In this document: piece by piece, positions 61,090 through 64,000 of the stretch
How positions within the stretch are numbered: position 1 is the stretch's first letter
Layout of the letters: every line of letters starts with the position of its first letter
DNA from: Phaeobacter gallaeciensis DSM 26640
Lineage (GTDB): Bacteria > Pseudomonadota > Alphaproteobacteria > Rhodobacterales > Rhodobacteraceae
DNA length: 64,000 nucleotides
Reading direction: 5' to 3'
Assembly: GCF_000511385.1 (NCBI RefSeq)
Contig: NC_023141.1
Span: forward strand, 1-64,000
Notes under the pieces: model-generated
Told to the model about the DNA's origin: nothing
What the model saw: the letters and a program-made list of their open reading frames with translations, nothing else
Databases searched by the model: none
Position numbers and translations under genes: made by a program

Positions 61090-62037
61090 TTAAGAAAACA
61101 ACGCACAAATCTCTGAAATCACACGATCACGAACACTTGCGACTTCATAGAGAACATCGTGTCTTGCGTTGGGGATCAGTTCGAATTTTCCGCGTGACCA
61201 TCGAGACATTCGGTCTTCTACTGCCGGGATAGCTACAATGCTATCTTCGGCACCGCAGAATGTGATGCACGGAACATCAGGCGACGCGATCTTAGACAAC
61301 GCCTTTGTTTCCTTGAGCGTTTGATACAGCCAGCCCATGCTTGGTCCACCGACTTGCTGATCCTCCAGGTTTTCCGAAACGCTCTGATAATAGCGATAGC
61401 TGCTTTCGTCGTGGGTCAGCCGGTTTTCATCAAATGGGGTCGTCAGCACATAGCTTTCCCCGCGTGTGCCCGGTGCATAGGCATGACCCTTGCCGATGAG
61501 CTGGGCAGTCCATGTCAGAGGCCAGGCCGCGAACCGCTGAAACGCTGATAGATTTATGTCCCACAACGGCGCGGAGAACGCACATGCCGACATGGGCAAA
61601 CCCTCTGACAGCGCGCGAAGGCCGACACAGGCCCCTAATGAATGCCCGAACAGAAACCAAGGCTTCGGAACGTCCAGCGCTTCGGCGGCTTTGAGCATTG
61701 CCGACACGTCTTTCTGATAGTCGGAATATCTGTCAACATGGCCCAACATGCGATCTTCATCAGCTCGATCCGAAAGCCCCTGACCACGCCAGTCAATCGC
61801 GAAAGCTGAATATCCTTGCGATTGAAGCGCCTCGACCGCCCGGCCATACTTTTCGATGTTCTCCGTTCGTCCCTGGAACACAAACACCGTGCCTTTCGCG
61901 GCATCTTCGGACGGCCAGTGGGCAACGCGGAGTCGCACATTATCGTCAGTGTTAATCCAATACGCATTCACATTGCGCGGACCCTCTGCCACTTCAGGGA
62001 AGAATGGGGCCTTTTCCATCACGGTAGTACGATTCAT
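61090..62037 (-). CDS. rcgR: Alpha/beta hydrolase, RcgR-like
   Basis: The 315-aa protein has the alpha/beta-hydrolase fold with nucleophile elbow FGHSLGACVG, an oxyanion region FVFQGRTENIEKYGR, and a C-terminal Asp/His pair (CGAEDSIVA, NARHDVLYE). It resembles lysophospholipase/monoacylglycerol lipase proteins. From memory, the gene next to an RcgA-type membrane protein on Roseobacter plasmids is called RcgR, a proposed quorum-lactone hydrolase; activity is unproven. It overlaps the 62034 gene by 4 nt. Confidence 0.75.
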   Translation of the reverse strand: MNRTTVMEKAPFFPEVAEGPRNVNAYWINTDDNVRLRVAHWPSEDAAKGTVFVFQGRTENIEKYGRAVEALQSQGYSAFAIDWRGQGLSDRADEDRMLGHVDRYSDYQKDVSAMLKAAEALDVPKPWFLFGHSLGACVGLRALSEGLPMSACAFSAPLWDINLSAFQRFAAWPLTWTAQLIGKGHAYAPGTRGESYVLTTPFDENRLTHDESSYRYYQSVSENLEDQQVGGPSMGWLYQTLKETKALSKIASPDVPCITFCGAEDSIVAIPAVEDRMSRWSRGKFELIPNARHDVLYEVASVRDRVISEICALFS

Positions 62038-63719
62038 GTTTGCCTTTCATATCGGGAATGCTGACCCCAAGGGGAGGCAGGTTTGGTGAGCAAGTATCCT
62101 GTTACGACCAAGGTAAAAAGCAGGAAGATCGAAAATCCGGGTACGGCGCCGATAAGGAAATAGCTGATCACCAACAACGCCATGCTGCCATCCATGATAG
62201 CCCAGGGTGAAAAAAAGCGACGGTCGATCTGGTTTACTTCAAGACGCCCCATCATCCATCGTATCTTGATCGAGGCGTTCGCGAAGACGCCAACAATCGC
62301 CAGCAAGCAAAAGAAGCTATAGTAAAACCCTGGAGCGATCCCGAACGACAATTTTCGCGATCCGGCATAATGGTGGGTTTCAAACAGCGATTGAACATCA
62401 GCTACAAGCCATGTGATTAGGTTGCTGCTATCAGATTGCAGAAAGCTTGATTGGAGCTTCATCATGATCGTGATCACAACGCCTAATGCAGTGCACCGGT
62501 AAATCCCGTACATGAGCGAGAGGCTGATGCTCTGAAATTCGCGACCAGTCTCAGTGTCCAACCTGTTGTCCAGACGCTTTGCGAGACCCAGATAGTCATG
62601 CTTCATCAGGTGCAGGAGAATGTGACCGGCGAAAAAGAAGTAGGCAGCGAAGCCGTTGTATAGAAAAACCATCCCAGAGAAGGCTATCGCGCTCGGCACG
62701 GAAATGAGTTCAGGCCGCACGATAGCAATTCGGCCCCAATCGACAGGCCATGAGCCGGTGTCTCCGTTCAGCAAAGGCGTAAGATGCGTCGCTGTCCAGT
62801 TGTAGACGGATGCCAGTACCACCGTGATAAAAAAAGTTGTCCAGAAAATGTATGACGCAGCCCTGAGCCTGTATTCCCAGCTATCGCTGGCAGAGGCCGG
62901 ATCTCCCAGCGTCACAAGCTCAGGTCGCCATTCCTCTTTCCAGCAACGCAGCAGCTCGATCAAAAGAGATAGAAACAGTGGCAAGAGCGCAATGAATACG
63001 ATTGTCCAATTGGGTGCCCACAGAAAACCGACCTGCTTTGTATGCCCGCCTTCCGGCGCGTAAAGAACACTATGGATGTTTAGTGTGAAAGCAATCAGAG
63101 CAAGGGCGCAAGCACCAGTGAAGATAACCAGCGGCAATGCCATCGAGCTTTGACTGCCAAAGATAGATTCTGTTTTCTGTGCCAGATTGAACCTTGGCCC
63201 TGAAATTCTGCCATCATTGTTACGCTCGGTGCTGACGTGATCCGCCGATTTAGTGGATAGATCGTCTTCCGGTCTCAGGCTTGCAACCTGTTTGCTGCTT
63301 TTCTTATCTTTCCGCTTCGCAGCAAGTCGTCTGTTTGCTGCACTCAGTTCTGCGCGCCATTGTAAGGTGGCTTCAGGATCTCCACAGCCAAAGATTCTTG
63401 CCAGCCAAAGAATGTTGTCTGCACCGATACCCTTATCGTTACTCTGAAACCAAAGCTGCACGGTCCTCAGATCTACCCCTTTTTCATTCGAGTCGATCTG
63501 CGAAATTGCCTGCGCAAGCAGCTCTGGGGTCCACGGTCCTACCGCATTTCCGTCTTCACCAACTTTCCGTCCAGCGCCAACAGAGGCCAAATACTCAAAA
63601 AGTTGTTTGAAATCACGGTCATCGCCAGGAGGCGGAACATAAAATTTACCGTGTTTTACCAATACTTTACACTGTTCTATTTCGTTTCGTTTCGTTCTGT
63701 TTCGTGCAATGGGCCTCAT
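62034..63719 (-). CDS. rcgA: RcgA-like polytopic membrane protein with N-terminal regulatory domain
   Basis: The 561-aa protein has a soluble N-terminal part of about 190 residues (GKFYVPPPGDDRDFKQLFEY, GVDLRTVQLWFQSNDKGIGA, NILWLARIFGCGDPEATLQW), which looks like a helical DNA- or ligand-binding domain, then about seven or eight hydrophobic helices from residue 190 to the end. It matches my memory of the RcgA putative transporter of Rhodobacterales plasmids, found with RcgR near conjugation genes. The first 15 codons include a TTTCG repeat (plus strand), so the true start may be slightly downstream. Confidence 0.7.
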   Translation of the reverse strand: MRPIARNRTKRNEIEQCKVLVKHGKFYVPPPGDDRDFKQLFEYLASVGAGRKVGEDGNAVGPWTPELLAQAISQIDSNEKGVDLRTVQLWFQSNDKGIGADNILWLARIFGCGDPEATLQWRAELSAANRRLAAKRKDKKSSKQVASLRPEDDLSTKSADHVSTERNNDGRISGPRFNLAQKTESIFGSQSSMALPLVIFTGACALALIAFTLNIHSVLYAPEGGHTKQVGFLWAPNWTIVFIALLPLFLSLLIELLRCWKEEWRPELVTLGDPASASDSWEYRLRAASYIFWTTFFITVVLASVYNWTATHLTPLLNGDTGSWPVDWGRIAIVRPELISVPSAIAFSGMVFLYNGFAAYFFFAGHILLHLMKHDYLGLAKRLDNRLDTETGREFQSISLSLMYGIYRCTALGVVITIMMKLQSSFLQSDSSNLITWLVADVQSLFETHHYAGSRKLSFGIAPGFYYSFFCLLAIVGVFANASIKIRWMMGRLEVNQIDRRFFSPWAIMDGSMALLVISYFLIGAVPGFSIFLLFTLVVTGYLLTKPASPWGQHSRYERQT

Positions 63720-63771
63720 ACACCGCCAATCACACCCTTACAACCCAAGGTTATCACAATGAGAATCATCC

Positions 63772-63993
63772 ATGAACCAGTCAGCACTTACGGCCGGAAG
63801 GCTGATCACAAACCAGCAACACTCTCACACTGATGTTTCGTCTTTGCCGGACAAGCTGAGCATTTCGATCAAAGTTGACGGTCAGTTTGTCGAGGTAGGC
63901 AAGCGATACAGAGACCGGGATGGTTGTCTCTGCGTGGCCTGGTCAGTGCCGCCAAGCCGCATCGAAGACGAGATCATTTTTCTGCATTCTTAA
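63772..63993 (+). CDS. Small protein, paralogue of the 52176 product
   Basis: The 73-aa protein shares a roughly 45-residue domain with the 52176 product, including EVGKRYRDRDGCLCVAWSVP. Its N-terminus is longer and polar. It reads divergently from rcgA. No family recognised. Confidence 0.55.
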   Translation: MNQSALTAGRLITNQQHSHTDVSSLPDKLSISIKVDGQFVEVGKRYRDRDGCLCVAWSVPPSRIEDEIIFLHS

Positions 63994-64000
63994 GGTTTAG

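Overview
The window looks like most of a conjugative or mobilisable plasmid from a Rhodobacterales (Roseobacter-group) alphaproteobacterium. Reasons: a RepC-type replication initiator, a VirC1/VirC2-like pair, a MobC/relaxase/VirD4 transfer block, an RcgA/RcgR-like pair, terminators of the AAATATCCTCGGGGG type, and many small plasmid genes of Rhodobacterales type. No rRNA, tRNA or CRISPR array was seen. No VirB channel genes are present, so they lie outside the window or are supplied in trans.

Layout. 0-1.7 kb: duplicated upstream control region and repC. 1.9-6.1 kb: a DUF3800 gene and a five-gene minus-strand operon led by a DUF262/HNH (GmrSD-like) protein. 6.4-13.9 kb: XRE regulator, a DUF3768 gene behind a repeated leader, a large ParB-like protein, small hypothetical genes, VapBC, a GIY-YIG protein, an SNase and a DUF192 protein. 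14.4-23.3 kb: a defence island with a type ISP restriction-modification enzyme overlapping a GHKL(MORC-like)-Shedu-type nuclease gene, then a 374-aa protein, preceded by a HigBA-type toxin-antitoxin pair. 23,768-43,021: a 19,254-bp insertion with TG...CA ends, terminal inverted repeats and a 5-bp CCCGG target duplication. It carries two divergent catabolic operons: a CUT2-type sugar ABC transporter with oxidoreductases, and a 2-oxoacid dehydrogenase complex. It splits a leader region whose intact sister copy lies at 7.36-7.84 kb. 43-52 kb: a probable leading region of small plus-strand operons, including an ArdC-like antirestriction protein and a methyltransferase-like protein without its catalytic motif, several behind shared structured leaders. 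53-61 kb: virC2/virC1-like genes, a 37-unit octamer array, nested inverted repeats (candidate oriT), mobC, relaxase, virD4, a small ORF and a zeta-type toxin. 61-64 kb: rcgR/rcgA-like genes and a small protein related to one at 52.2 kb.

How it fits together. Plus-strand genes left of the candidate oriT point toward it, as expected for leading-region genes read from an entering transferred strand. The most unusual features are (i) a family of six structured elements with a conserved core and changing but self-complementary arms, five of them set 146-175 nt before a gene start; (ii) the strictly in-phase 8-bp array between virC1 and the relaxosome genes, recalling Ti/Ri overdrive; and (iii) the transposase-free 19-kb catabolic element. 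All family names come from reading the protein sequences; no database search was possible.
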